Shown in pieces: positions 27,484 to 37,326 of a stretch of 64,000 nucleotides of DNA; position 1 is the stretch's first letter; each line of letters starts with the position of its first letter. Position numbers and translations under genes: made by a program. The stretch is from contig NZ_BDAM01000002.1 of NCBI RefSeq assembly GCF_001895045.1, positions 240,478 through 304,477 on the forward strand. Reading direction: 5' to 3'. This stretch comes from Rhodococcus coprophilus NBRC 100603. Its GTDB lineage: Bacteria > Actinomycetota > Actinomycetes > Mycobacteriales > Mycobacteriaceae. The notes below the pieces were generated by a model. It was not told the origin of the DNA. It saw nothing but the letters and a program-made list of their open reading frames with translations, and did no database searches.

Positions 27484-29562
27484 ATGGTCGGTGTCGTGCT
27501 CGACCGGCGCTATCGCATCGAATCGCGTATCGCACGCGGTGGGATGTCCACGGTCTACCGCGCGACGGATCTGCGCCTCGACCGTCCGGTCGCCGTGAAG
27601 ATCATGGATCCGCAGTTCGCGGCCGACCCCCAGTTTCTCGCCCGCTTCGAATTCGAGGCCCGGGCGGTCGCCCGGCTCAACCACCCCGGTCTCGTCGCCG
27701 TGTACGACCAGGGCCAGGACGGTGACCACGTATTCCTGGTGATGGAACTGGTCGAAGGTGGCACCCTCCGCGAACTGCTGCGCGAACGCGGCCCGATGCC
27801 GCCTCACGCGGCCGCGGCCGTCGCCGCGCCCGTCCTCGGGGCGCTGGCCGTCGCCCACCGTGCCGGCCTCGTCCACCGCGACGTGAAGCCGGAGAACGTT
27901 CTCATCTCCGAAGCCGGCGAGGTGAAGATCGCCGACTTCGGACTGGTACGTGCGGTCGCCGCAGCGACCACGACCTCGCGCAGCGTCATTCTCGGCACAG
28001 CGGCGTACCTGTCGCCGGAGCAGGTCACCACCGGTAGCGCGGACGCCCGAAGCGACGTCTATTCCGCAGGGGTGCTCGTGTTCGAGATGCTCACCGGACA
28101 CACCCCGTTCACAGGCGACACCTCTCTGTCGGTGGCGTACCAGCGGGTCGAAAAGGACGTCCCCGACCCGGGATCGTGGATCGAGGGGGTACCCGAGGAG
28201 TTCGACGAACTGGTTCGCCGAGCCACCGAACGCGAACCCGGCGCGCGGTTCGACGACGCCGAGGCGATGGCACGCGCGCTCGGCGAGGCGTGCGACGCAC
28301 TCGATCTTCCCCGGTATCGCGTACCGGCCCCACGCAAGTCGGCCGATACGCCGAACGCGGCACCCGTTGCCGCTCCGGCCGTTGCGGCCGCGTCGCACAA
28401 AGAACCCGCGACCACGGTCATCACCACAGCCACGGCGTCGGCAGGGTCGTCGGCGTCGCCGTCGACGCATGCTCCCACCGCCGTCCACCCGGTCGTGCCC
28501 GGTCGGCGCGCTGCCGACACCGACTCTCCCGACCACGGATCTCCCGACCACGCCGACCCGGCGATACCCCCGGGTGGACACCACCCCACCCGCACGATGC
28601 ACACCAAGGTCGTCACGCAGCCGCACCCGCGCAACGACCCGGAGCCGCCGGCGCCTCGTACCGACCACGTGAGCGACCAGCGCCGGCACCGGCACTCGGT
28701 GATCGGGTGGATCGTGGCGATCCTCGTGATCGCGTTGTTCATGGGTATCGCAGGATGGTGGCTCGGCGCCGGGCGGCTCACCGATGTACCGACGGTGAAC
28801 GGACTCGACCGGGCTGCGGCCGTCTCCGCCATCGAGGCAGCCGGCCTGACGAGCGAGGTCCGCGGGGAGTATTCCGACGACATCCCACCCGAGACGGTGC
28901 TCGGTACCGATCCCCCGGCCGGCTCCCGGGTCCCGGACGGGGGCTCGGTGGCACTGCTGGTCTCGTTGGGCCCGCCCACGGTGCCGAATATTCCGGGGTC
29001 GGGTGAGCGATCGGTCGTCGAGGACGAACTGCGCCGGCGCACGTTCGAGCCGGTCGACGGCGGCAGCGCGTTCAGCACGACAGTGCCCGAGGGTGGCGTG
29101 GCAGCCCTCGACCCGGCGCCCGGCGCGGTTCTGCCGGTCGGTTCGGAGGTCCGAGTCGTGGTGAGCAAGGGCTCACCACCGGTCGAGCTGCCCGATCTCA
29201 CCGGACGCACCGTCGACGATGCGCGACGGATCCTCGACGACGCCGGACTGACGGTCAGTGAGGTGGACGAGGTGTTCGATCCGGAGGTCGACGCCGGGCT
29301 CGTTTCGGGTACCGATCCGGAGGCCGGCACCGAGGTCCGTGCCGGTGGCACGGTGACGTTGCTGGTGTCCGACGCGGTCAAGGTGCCGTCGATGCTCGGA
29401 CGGTCGGTCGGCTCTGCCCGCGCCGAACTCGAAGATCTGGGATTCGTGGTGTCGGTGCGGCAGGTCGCCGACTCCGACAGGTCCGTGGTGATCGCTCAGA
29501 GCCCGGGTGCGAACGGTCGCGCAGAAGAGGGCAGCACGGTCACGTTGACCGCGCTGCCCTGA
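27484..29562 (+). CDS. pknL: Serine/threonine protein kinase PknL with PASTA domains
   Basis: Membrane Hanks-type kinase. The kinase domain (about residues 10-275) shows RGGMSTVY, the VAVK lysine (Lys39), HRDVKPEN (131-138) and DFG (151-153). A Pro/Thr/His-rich linker follows, then one membrane helix (about 406-428) and four extracytoplasmic PASTA repeats to the C-terminus. ATG 27484 (692 aa) has GGAGG 7 nt upstream and is preferred over GTG 27463. M. tuberculosis PknL lacks PASTA repeats, whereas corynebacterial PknL has them, so this may be the ancestral form that senses peptidoglycan fragments. Confidence 0.93.
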   Translation: MVGVVLDRRYRIESRIARGGMSTVYRATDLRLDRPVAVKIMDPQFAADPQFLARFEFEARAVARLNHPGLVAVYDQGQDGDHVFLVMELVEGGTLRELLRERGPMPPHAAAAVAAPVLGALAVAHRAGLVHRDVKPENVLISEAGEVKIADFGLVRAVAAATTTSRSVILGTAAYLSPEQVTTGSADARSDVYSAGVLVFEMLTGHTPFTGDTSLSVAYQRVEKDVPDPGSWIEGVPEEFDELVRRATEREPGARFDDAEAMARALGEACDALDLPRYRVPAPRKSADTPNAAPVAAPAVAAASHKEPATTVITTATASAGSSASPSTHAPTAVHPVVPGRRAADTDSPDHGSPDHADPAIPPGGHHPTRTMHTKVVTQPHPRNDPEPPAPRTDHVSDQRRHRHSVIGWIVAILVIALFMGIAGWWLGAGRLTDVPTVNGLDRAAAVSAIEAAGLTSEVRGEYSDDIPPETVLGTDPPAGSRVPDGGSVALLVSLGPPTVPNIPGSGERSVVEDELRRRTFEPVDGGSAFSTTVPEGGVAALDPAPGAVLPVGSEVRVVVSKGSPPVELPDLTGRTVDDARRILDDAGLTVSEVDEVFDPEVDAGLVSGTDPEAGTEVRAGGTVTLLVSDAVKVPSMLGRSVGSARAELEDLGFVVSVRQVADSDRSVVIAQSPGANGRAEEGSTVTLTALP

Positions 29563-29610
29563 TCGGTGAATCCGGGACTCTCATCGGCGACGGGCTGTCA
29601 CCGCTGGCTG

Positions 29611-31543
<1,933 letters not shown>

Positions 31544-31599
31544 GTACTCACATTATGCCGGGGTAGCCGCGCCCGAGTCCTGCGGGGTCGTGCTCTCGA

Positions 31600-32349
31600 T
31601 CAGCCCGCCTGGGTGTCCGGCAGACGATCCGCATCCGGTGCCTGCGCGACGGCCGGCCCTTCCGCGACGTCGTCGGGCTTGGGATCCTTGAGCGTGGCCG
31701 CGTAGATGTCGACGTATTCCTGGCCGGACAACTGCATGAGGGCGTACATGACCTCGTCGGTGACCGTACGTTCGACGAACCGGTTACCGCCCATGCCTTC
31801 GAAGCGGGAGAAGTCGATGGGCTTGCCGATGCGCACGGTGACCTTCGCCGGCCGCCACATCTTCGACCCGATCGGGTTCATCTGGTCGGTTCCGATCATC
31901 GCCACGGGAATGACGGGGACCCCGGTCTCGAGCGCGAGCCGCGCCAGTCCGGTCTTGCCCTTGTACAGACGACCGTCGGGCGAGCGGGTGCCTTCGGGGT
32001 AGATGCCCAGCAACTTCTGCTGGCCGAGGACGCGGACACCGGCAGCGAGGGCGTCCTGCGCGGCGTCGGCGCTGGTGCGGTCGATGGGAACCTGACCCGC
32101 GGCGGAGAAGAACCAGCGCTGGAGCCGGCCCTTGAGGCCCGGTCCGGTGAAGTACTCGCTCTTCGCGAGGAAGGTGATCCGCCGCCGCACCAGCAGGGGA
32201 AGGTAGAACGAGTCGAGCACCGCGCGATGATTACTCGCCAGGATGGCCGGACCGTTGGCGGGAATGTTCTCGCCGCCTTCGAATTTCGGACGTCCCATGA
32301 GCAAGAGCAGCGGGCCCAGCAGAACGTACTTCAACAGCCAATACCACAT
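31600..32349 (-). CDS. 1-acyl-sn-glycerol-3-phosphate acyltransferase (PlsC family, Rv2182c-like)
   Basis: Membrane-associated acyltransferase of glycerophospholipid synthesis. The 249-aa protein has an N-terminal hydrophobic stretch, the catalytic NHRAVLD (NHx4D) motif near residue 40, a PIDRT segment, and the glycerol-phosphate-binding YPEGTRS near residue 119. The C-terminal 30 residues are acidic and Ala/Pro-rich. GGGGAAGG precedes the ATG. Its exact acceptor is not shown by sequence. Confidence 0.88.
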   Translation of the reverse strand: MWYWLLKYVLLGPLLLLMGRPKFEGGENIPANGPAILASNHRAVLDSFYLPLLVRRRITFLAKSEYFTGPGLKGRLQRWFFSAAGQVPIDRTSADAAQDALAAGVRVLGQQKLLGIYPEGTRSPDGRLYKGKTGLARLALETGVPVIPVAMIGTDQMNPIGSKMWRPAKVTVRIGKPIDFSRFEGMGGNRFVERTVTDEVMYALMQLSGQEYVDIYAATLKDPKPDDVAEGPAVAQAPDADRLPDTQAG

Positions 32350-32494
32350 GGCATCCTTCCCCGAACTAGATCGGTCCCCGATATGCGCCGGCGCGGAGGC
32401 AGCACAACCGTCCCGTCGGTCGACTCTACGACGGCGCGCCCATCACACGCACATCGGCAACGTGCGCGGCCCCACGCACGGGCCCGCGAGGTGA

Positions 32495-33484
32495 TCAGGA
32501 TCTCGCCTCGCCGACCGCGGCGCGGGCAAGGTCCGCGGCGCCGACGAGTCCCGCCGCGTCACCCAGTTGGGTGACGCGGACCCGCGCGAGCGGACGGTGA
32601 CCGGCGCCGGTGGTCGCTGCCGCGTAGTGCTCCCGCGCGTCGTCGAGGAACAACGATGCCGACCCGGACACCCCACCGCCGATCACGACGATCTCGGGAT
32701 CGTAGATGTCGGCCACCATCGCCAGGCCGAGCCCCAGCCAGCGGGCGAAATCCGCGACCGCAGCGACCGCAAGGGGGTCACCGTCCTGCGCGGCCCCGGC
32801 GATCCGGCGCCCGGTCAGCGAACCGGGATCTGCGGCGACGCCCGCTGCGAGCTGAGATCTGCCGGGATTCGCAGCAAGCATCTCCACTGCGGTGTCGACG
32901 AGTGCCGTTCCGCTGCAATACCTCTCCCAGCAGCCGCGCTTCCCGCACGGGCAAGGCCGCCCGTCCGGCACGACTTGCAGATGACCGAGTTCCGGCGCGA
33001 CGCCGTAGGCGCCGCGGTACAGCACACCGTCGACGAGCAACGCGGCGCCGATCCCGGTGCCGAGCGCGACGATCACCGCCACCCGGCTCCCTGCAGCGGC
33101 ACCGAACCGGTACTCGGCCCACGCCGCGGCGTTGGCGTCGTGCTCGAGCACCACCGGCAATCCGAATCGCTCCGTGAGCGTCGCGCGGACGGGTGCACCC
33201 ACCCACGGCAGGTGCGGGGCGAACCGCACCGTGCTGCAGTCGGCAGTGAGGAAACCCGCGACCGCGAGACCGACCGCCGCCACGTCGTTGCGTTCGGCGA
33301 GTTGTCCGACGACCCGGTGAAGGGCGTCCTCGAGCACGGGTGCCGACCGGGGGGTCGGTGCTCTCACCGAGTCCACCACCTCACCGTCGCGATTCACGAC
33401 GGCAGCCCGGATGCTGGTGCCACCCACATCGATTCCGATGGTGTGGCGCGCGGAGGAAACGGGCTGACGCGAGTCCGGGCTCAT
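32495..33484 (-). CDS. ROK family sugar kinase (probable glucokinase)
   Basis: A 329-aa ROK-family kinase. The N-terminal phosphate loop is GIDVGGTSIRAAVV. The sugar-binding EHDANAAAWAEY, the GLGTGIG-type loop ALGTGIGAALLV, and the zinc motif CPCGKRGCWERYCSG (CxCGxxGCxE) are all present, so it is an active kinase rather than a repressor. It lacks an N-terminal DNA-binding domain. Glucose is the likely substrate by family, but N-acetylmannosamine or others are possible. ATG 33484 gives the usual N-terminus; the frame to 33622 is unsupported. Confidence 0.87.
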   Translation of the reverse strand: MSPDSRQPVSSARHTIGIDVGGTSIRAAVVNRDGEVVDSVRAPTPRSAPVLEDALHRVVGQLAERNDVAAVGLAVAGFLTADCSTVRFAPHLPWVGAPVRATLTERFGLPVVLEHDANAAAWAEYRFGAAAGSRVAVIVALGTGIGAALLVDGVLYRGAYGVAPELGHLQVVPDGRPCPCGKRGCWERYCSGTALVDTAVEMLAANPGRSQLAAGVAADPGSLTGRRIAGAAQDGDPLAVAAVADFARWLGLGLAMVADIYDPEIVVIGGGVSGSASLFLDDAREHYAAATTGAGHRPLARVRVTQLGDAAGLVGAADLARAAVGEARS

Positions 33485-33501
33485 ACCTACAGACTGCGGG
33501 G

Positions 33502-33930
33502 TCAGGGTCGGATGGTGACGGAGATCGGTACGAATCCTCTGCCGGGGTCGCGGGGCTCGGGTGGCGCCGGATCGGTGGGCGCCGACGGGTCGGGCCGCCC
33601 CGGAAGATGACGGGCGAGCCATTCGCGTATCAGGGCGACGAACATGGCGAGCTGAGCCGCGAGACGCGTCAGCAACTCGTGATTCTCACCGCGGAACAAC
33701 GCCACCACGGCGCACACCGGACACCAGGAGCAGCCTGTCGTCGCCGGAGTGCCCGATTCGGCGGCGCCGCGCGGGTCGCCGCCGTGCTCACCCGACGCGT
33801 GCGCGGTATGTCCTGCGCCCGCGGCGTCACCGCGGTCCGCAAGCTGATCCACCATCCCGTCCATGAAGTCGAGGACCGTGTCGGCCAGGACTCTCAGGTC
33901 GGCGAGGAGCATGTCGTAGTCGTCGGTCAC
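33502..33930 (-). CDS. Conserved actinobacterial protein with CxxCxxC motif (Rv2183c-like)
   Basis: A 142-aa protein of unknown function. It begins with a short helix (DDYDMLLADLRVLADTVLDF), then a Gly/Ala/His-rich linker. The Cys motif CSWCPVC is followed by a hydrophobic helical segment near residues 88-118 and a Pro/Asp-rich tail. The Cys spacing suggests metal or redox chemistry; this is inference. Start GTG 33930 overlaps the upstream ATPase stop by 4 nt (GTGA), so the two are coupled, as in mycobacteria. Confidence 0.75.
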   Translation of the reverse strand: MTDDYDMLLADLRVLADTVLDFMDGMVDQLADRGDAAGAGHTAHASGEHGGDPRGAAESGTPATTGCSWCPVCAVVALFRGENHELLTRLAAQLAMFVALIREWLARHLPGRPDPSAPTDPAPPEPRDPGRGFVPISVTIRP

Positions 33931-35123
33931 TGCGGCCACACCGCCGGATCGGGCACGAAGCGTACGACCAGATCGGTGCCGTCGAATTCTGCTTCCGACA
34001 CCGTGCACCTGCGTAGCACCGAGGCGAGTCGCATGCGCCGGCGGATGCCGTCGGCACCGACGACGAGATCGTCGTCGACTCGTCCCAGCGTCAGCGACGT
34101 CGGATCGGCCAGCGGCAGATGCATCCGCATCGCATACACCGCATCCACCCCCGTCCCAGACTCGTGCTGTACGCGAACCCGTTCCACGCCGCCGCCCGGA
34201 AGGGCGTGCGGATCGCGGAGATCCCGGAGAAGCCCGGTCGCCAACTCCCCGAGAGACGCCCACCCTACCGGTTCCTCGTCGCGCTGCTCACACGCCACCA
34301 CCGGCACCTCCGTGACGATCGCGGTCATCTCGTCGAGGACCGCCGATTGGTCGCCGCGCCGGCGAGCCAGCCACTGCCCGGCCGGTCCGTCGTCGTCGAA
34401 TGCCGGCACGATGCCGTTGGCGACCACGGCTTCGAGCGTCAACCCGGTCAGGGCCGTCCACGATCGCAGCCGGATCAGTTCGGTGAGCCCGACACGGTCG
34501 GGGGTCGACACCAGCACGGCGGTGGTCCTGGCGGGGTCCTCGAGCAGATCGCGGGTGGCCTCGATGCCCTTCAGGACCCGGTCGAACAGCGCCACGACGA
34601 CCGCCAGTCGCGGGTCGGGCCCGACCGCCGCCTCGACACGGCTGTGTTGCGGCCAGATGCGGTCCATGTATTCGGAGATCGTGCGCGGTGCCGCAAGCAT
34701 CCGCACCGCGTCGGCCGACGCCGGTGCATCGACGATCACGGTGCTCCACCGGCCGCTCCCGGCGAGACGTGCGACCTCCGACAGCGCGAGCAGTCCCTCG
34801 ATCCCCGGCAGCCCGGTGAGTTCCTCGGGTGCGGGAAGAGCGAACCGGTCACCGTGCTCGTGGCCCGCTGCCAGGGACGCCAGCGACGCCACGCTCGCGT
34901 ACCGCTGCTCGAGCAACGCCAGCGAGTCGATCTCGATCAGGTCGAGTCCGTCCGCTGCGGCGCGCACACCCGGGCCGGTTGCGACGCCCAGTACGCCGGA
35001 CAGCGAATGAGCTTGGTCGATCGAAGCGATGAGCACCGCTTCCCCGGTGCGGGCGAGGCCGACTGCCGTCGCCGCGGCGAGTGTGGTCTTCCCGGCGCCA
35101 CCCTTACCGAAGAACACGCGCAC
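33927..35123 (-). CDS. ArsA/GET3-like P-loop ATPase (Rv2184c-like)
   Basis: A 398-aa deviant-Walker ATPase. The P-loop GKGGAGKTTLAAA is at the extreme N-terminus. The switch I region reads SIDQAHSLSGVL, near the ArsA DPAHSL signature, and TVIVDAPASAD is Walker B-like. ArsA/GET3 proteins dimerise and move or insert clients. No arsenical binding Cys triplet is evident, so arsenite transport is unlikely. It is followed by a CxxCxxC protein (coupled) and preceded by an SRPBCC protein. The start GTG 35123 has no strong ribosome site. Confidence 0.8.
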   Translation of the reverse strand: MRVFFGKGGAGKTTLAAATAVGLARTGEAVLIASIDQAHSLSGVLGVATGPGVRAAADGLDLIEIDSLALLEQRYASVASLASLAAGHEHGDRFALPAPEELTGLPGIEGLLALSEVARLAGSGRWSTVIVDAPASADAVRMLAAPRTISEYMDRIWPQHSRVEAAVGPDPRLAVVVALFDRVLKGIEATRDLLEDPARTTAVLVSTPDRVGLTELIRLRSWTALTGLTLEAVVANGIVPAFDDDGPAGQWLARRRGDQSAVLDEMTAIVTEVPVVACEQRDEEPVGWASLGELATGLLRDLRDPHALPGGGVERVRVQHESGTGVDAVYAMRMHLPLADPTSLTLGRVDDDLVVGADGIRRRMRLASVLRRCTVSEAEFDGTDLVVRFVPDPAVWPQ

Positions 35124-35152
35124 CCGCGCGGGGTCCGCCCCACCCGAGGTGC

Positions 35153-35590
35153 TCAGCCCTCCACCTGCTTCTTCAGTTCCTTGAGCGCGGTGTCGGTGAT
35201 GACCTTCTCCGCCTTGCGCTTGAACAACCCGATCATGGGGATATTGACGTCCACGGTGAGCCGGTAGTCGACGACCGTCCCGCCGTCGGCGGTGTCGTTG
35301 AGAACGTACGAGCCGGACTGTGCCTTCTGGATCTCACCGGATTCCAGCTCCCAGCTCACGGCACGGCCGTCTTCGGCCCACTGGTACCGGAGAACGTAGG
35401 TGTCCTTCACGATTCCCGCGTCGAGCACGAAGCGGACCCGGTCGGCGAGACCGTCGGGCCGGGTGTCGAGCACTTCGACGGTCTTGGCGGCGGCCACCCA
35501 GGTGGGGTAGGCGGCGAAATCGGCGATGACAGCCATGACCCGATCGGCCGGCGCATCGATGGTGATCGACCTCTTGGTCTTCTCGGCCAT
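35153..35590 (-). CDS. SRPBCC family lipid-binding-type protein (Rv2185c/TB16.3-like)
   Basis: A 145-aa START/Bet v1-fold (polyketide cyclase/CoxG-type) protein. Family features are the opening KRSITIDAPADRVMAVIADF, the WVAAAKTVEVL turn, and a C-terminal amphipathic helix AEKVITDTALKELKKQVEG that closes the hydrophobic cavity. The ligand is unknown. It lies just upstream of the ArsA-like ATPase (29 bp gap) in the same direction, as TB16.3 does in mycobacteria. Confidence 0.85.
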   Translation of the reverse strand: MAEKTKRSITIDAPADRVMAVIADFAAYPTWVAAAKTVEVLDTRPDGLADRVRFVLDAGIVKDTYVLRYQWAEDGRAVSWELESGEIQKAQSGSYVLNDTADGGTVVDYRLTVDVNIPMIGLFKRKAEKVITDTALKELKKQVEG

Positions 35591-35681
35591 GCGATGAATG
35601 CTCCCTTTCGTCCGTCCACCCGACGCGGCGCGTTCGCCGTCGTCCGTTGTCTACCACACACCGTATCGAGCGGCTAAGACG

Positions 35682-36071
35682 TCAGAAGTGCGGGGATTCG
35701 CCTGCCGGACGACCTGCCTCGAGGCGCGCCTTCACCTCGAATGTCATCTTCTTTCCCGCGATGCGACGCGCGTGGGTGAGACTCGCCGTGTCCACCGACG
35801 CGATGCGCTCGGGTGCCACGCCTGTGGGTTCACAGTGCAGGAAGTAGTGCACGACCGCTCCGTCGAGAACGGGCTCGATCCACACTTCCATCGTTCCGTT
35901 GACGGGGCCCGTGACGGCCCACCGGATGCCCTTCTCGGCTCGGTCCTCACGGACCGTGAGCGCGAGGTCGGGCCACCAGGCGCGCCAACGCGAGGGCGAC
36001 GCGAGGGCCGCCGCGATCCGTTCGGGGGGTGCGGCGATGAAGGTTTGGTCCGCCACCTGAATGCTGCTCAC
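35682..36071 (-). CDS. Second SRPBCC family protein (Rv2186c-like)
   Basis: A 129-aa SRPBCC-fold protein beginning SSIQVADQTFIAAPPERIAAAL, with SRWRAWWPDL, VHYFLHCEPTGV and a C-terminal helix ARRIAGKKMTFEVKARLE. GTG 36071 is chosen because it starts 10 bp past the pimB' stop, whereas the start at 36128 overlaps pimB'. Two adjacent SRPBCC proteins flanking lipid-glycan enzymes suggest carriage of a hydrophobic ligand, which is inference. Confidence 0.82.
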   Translation of the reverse strand: MSSIQVADQTFIAAPPERIAAALASPSRWRAWWPDLALTVREDRAEKGIRWAVTGPVNGTMEVWIEPVLDGAVVHYFLHCEPTGVAPERIASVDTASLTHARRIAGKKMTFEVKARLEAGRPAGESPHF

Positions 36072-36081
36072 GGGGACAGCT

Positions 36082-37278
36082 TCACATACCCGCGGACGGG
36101 GTTCGTCCGTCACCCCGCCGATCGGCATCGGGGGACGACGGCACCGGTGCGACCTCGAGCAACCGGCGCAGCTTCGCGCCCAGCACGTCCCATCGCCAGT
36201 CCTCGGACACCCATGCCCGGCCCGCCGCGCCCATCGCCGCGGCCCGGTCCCGGTCTGCGAGGATGCCGGCGACGGCCGTCGCGATCGCCGTCACCGACGT
36301 GCCGTCCACCACGAATCCGGTCTCCCCGTCTCGCACGGTTTCCGGGGCGCCACCGGACCTGCCCGCGACGACCGGAACACCTGTCGCGGACGCTTCGAGG
36401 TACACGATTCCGAGACCTTCGACGTCGAGTCCCCCACCGCGGGTCCGGCACGGCATCGCGAACACGTCGGCGATCGTGTGATGTGCCGCGAGCTCGGCGG
36501 CGGGGACCCCACCGGTGAAGACGACGTGCTCCGCGACGCCGGTACGCCGCGCGAGGTCGCGCAGACTGTCCTCGTAGGGGCCGCCGCCGACGATGACCAG
36601 TACGGCACCGTCGATCCGGCGGCGGATCTCGGGCAGCGCGCGGATGAGCATGTCCTGGCCCTTGCGCGGAACCAGTCGTGACAGACACAGCACCGTCGGG
36701 CGGTCGCCGAGGCCGTATCTGGCCCGCAATTCGGCGCGCGCCACCGGGTCCGGGCAGAAGACATCGGTGTCGACGCCCGACGGGAGGTGCTCGAGGCCGG
36801 CACGAGGGCCGAACGCCGAGGCGAACCGGCCGCGTGTGTAGCGGCTGACATATGTGATCGTGTCGACGGTTTCGCCGATTCGCCGGAGGGCCGCGCGTCC
36901 GCCCGGCACCATCGACCATCCGACTTCGTGGCCGTGGGTGCTGGCGATCACGCGTCGCGCTCCCGCTCGGCGCATGGCCGGAGCCATCAGTGCCAGCGGG
37001 GCGGCTGCGCCGAACCAGACGCTGTCGCAGTCGTGCTCGGACACCAGTCGCGCGGCATGGCGCGCCACGTCGGGGGTGGGGAGCATCAGTGTGGTGGGGT
37101 GCCGGACCACCTCGTACGGCTGCTGCGCGTCGAACTCGACGTGGCTGTCGCCGCGCCACCGCGGTGCGTAGACCACCAGATCCTCGGCGGGCAACTGTCC
37201 TGCGAACGCCTGCAGATACGACTGGATACCGCCGGGCCTGGGCGGAAAGTCATTCGTGACCAGCAGAGTTCGCGACAT
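36082..37278 (-). CDS. pimB: Alpha-mannosyltransferase PimB' (GT4)
   Basis: GDP-mannose-dependent enzyme that adds the second mannose to phosphatidylinositol monomannoside on the cytoplasmic face of the membrane. The 398-aa GT4 protein opens LLVTNDFPPRPGGIQSYL, has STHGHEVGWSMVPGG, SGVDTDVF, the donor-site RLVPRKGQDMLIRAL, and the EX7E segment in VEGLGIVYLEAS. PimB' is encoded at the same locus in mycobacteria and corynebacteria. The fadD15 gene found between it and Rv2186c in M. tuberculosis is absent here. Confidence 0.9.
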   Translation of the reverse strand: MSRTLLVTNDFPPRPGGIQSYLQAFAGQLPAEDLVVYAPRWRGDSHVEFDAQQPYEVVRHPTTLMLPTPDVARHAARLVSEHDCDSVWFGAAAPLALMAPAMRRAGARRVIASTHGHEVGWSMVPGGRAALRRIGETVDTITYVSRYTRGRFASAFGPRAGLEHLPSGVDTDVFCPDPVARAELRARYGLGDRPTVLCLSRLVPRKGQDMLIRALPEIRRRIDGAVLVIVGGGPYEDSLRDLARRTGVAEHVVFTGGVPAAELAAHHTIADVFAMPCRTRGGGLDVEGLGIVYLEASATGVPVVAGRSGGAPETVRDGETGFVVDGTSVTAIATAVAGILADRDRAAAMGAAGRAWVSEDWRWDVLGAKLRRLLEVAPVPSSPDADRRGDGRTPSAGM

Positions 37279-37326
37279 GGCTACACGGTAGCGATGCCGG
37301 TGCCGGTCCCGGGTGGACGGGTCGGC

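Noticed and set aside
33927..35123. Arsenite efflux ATPase assignment
   Set aside because: The P-loop and switch resemble ArsA, but no arsenical-binding cysteine set and no arsB/arsR neighbours are seen; the generic ArsA/GET3-like call is safer.
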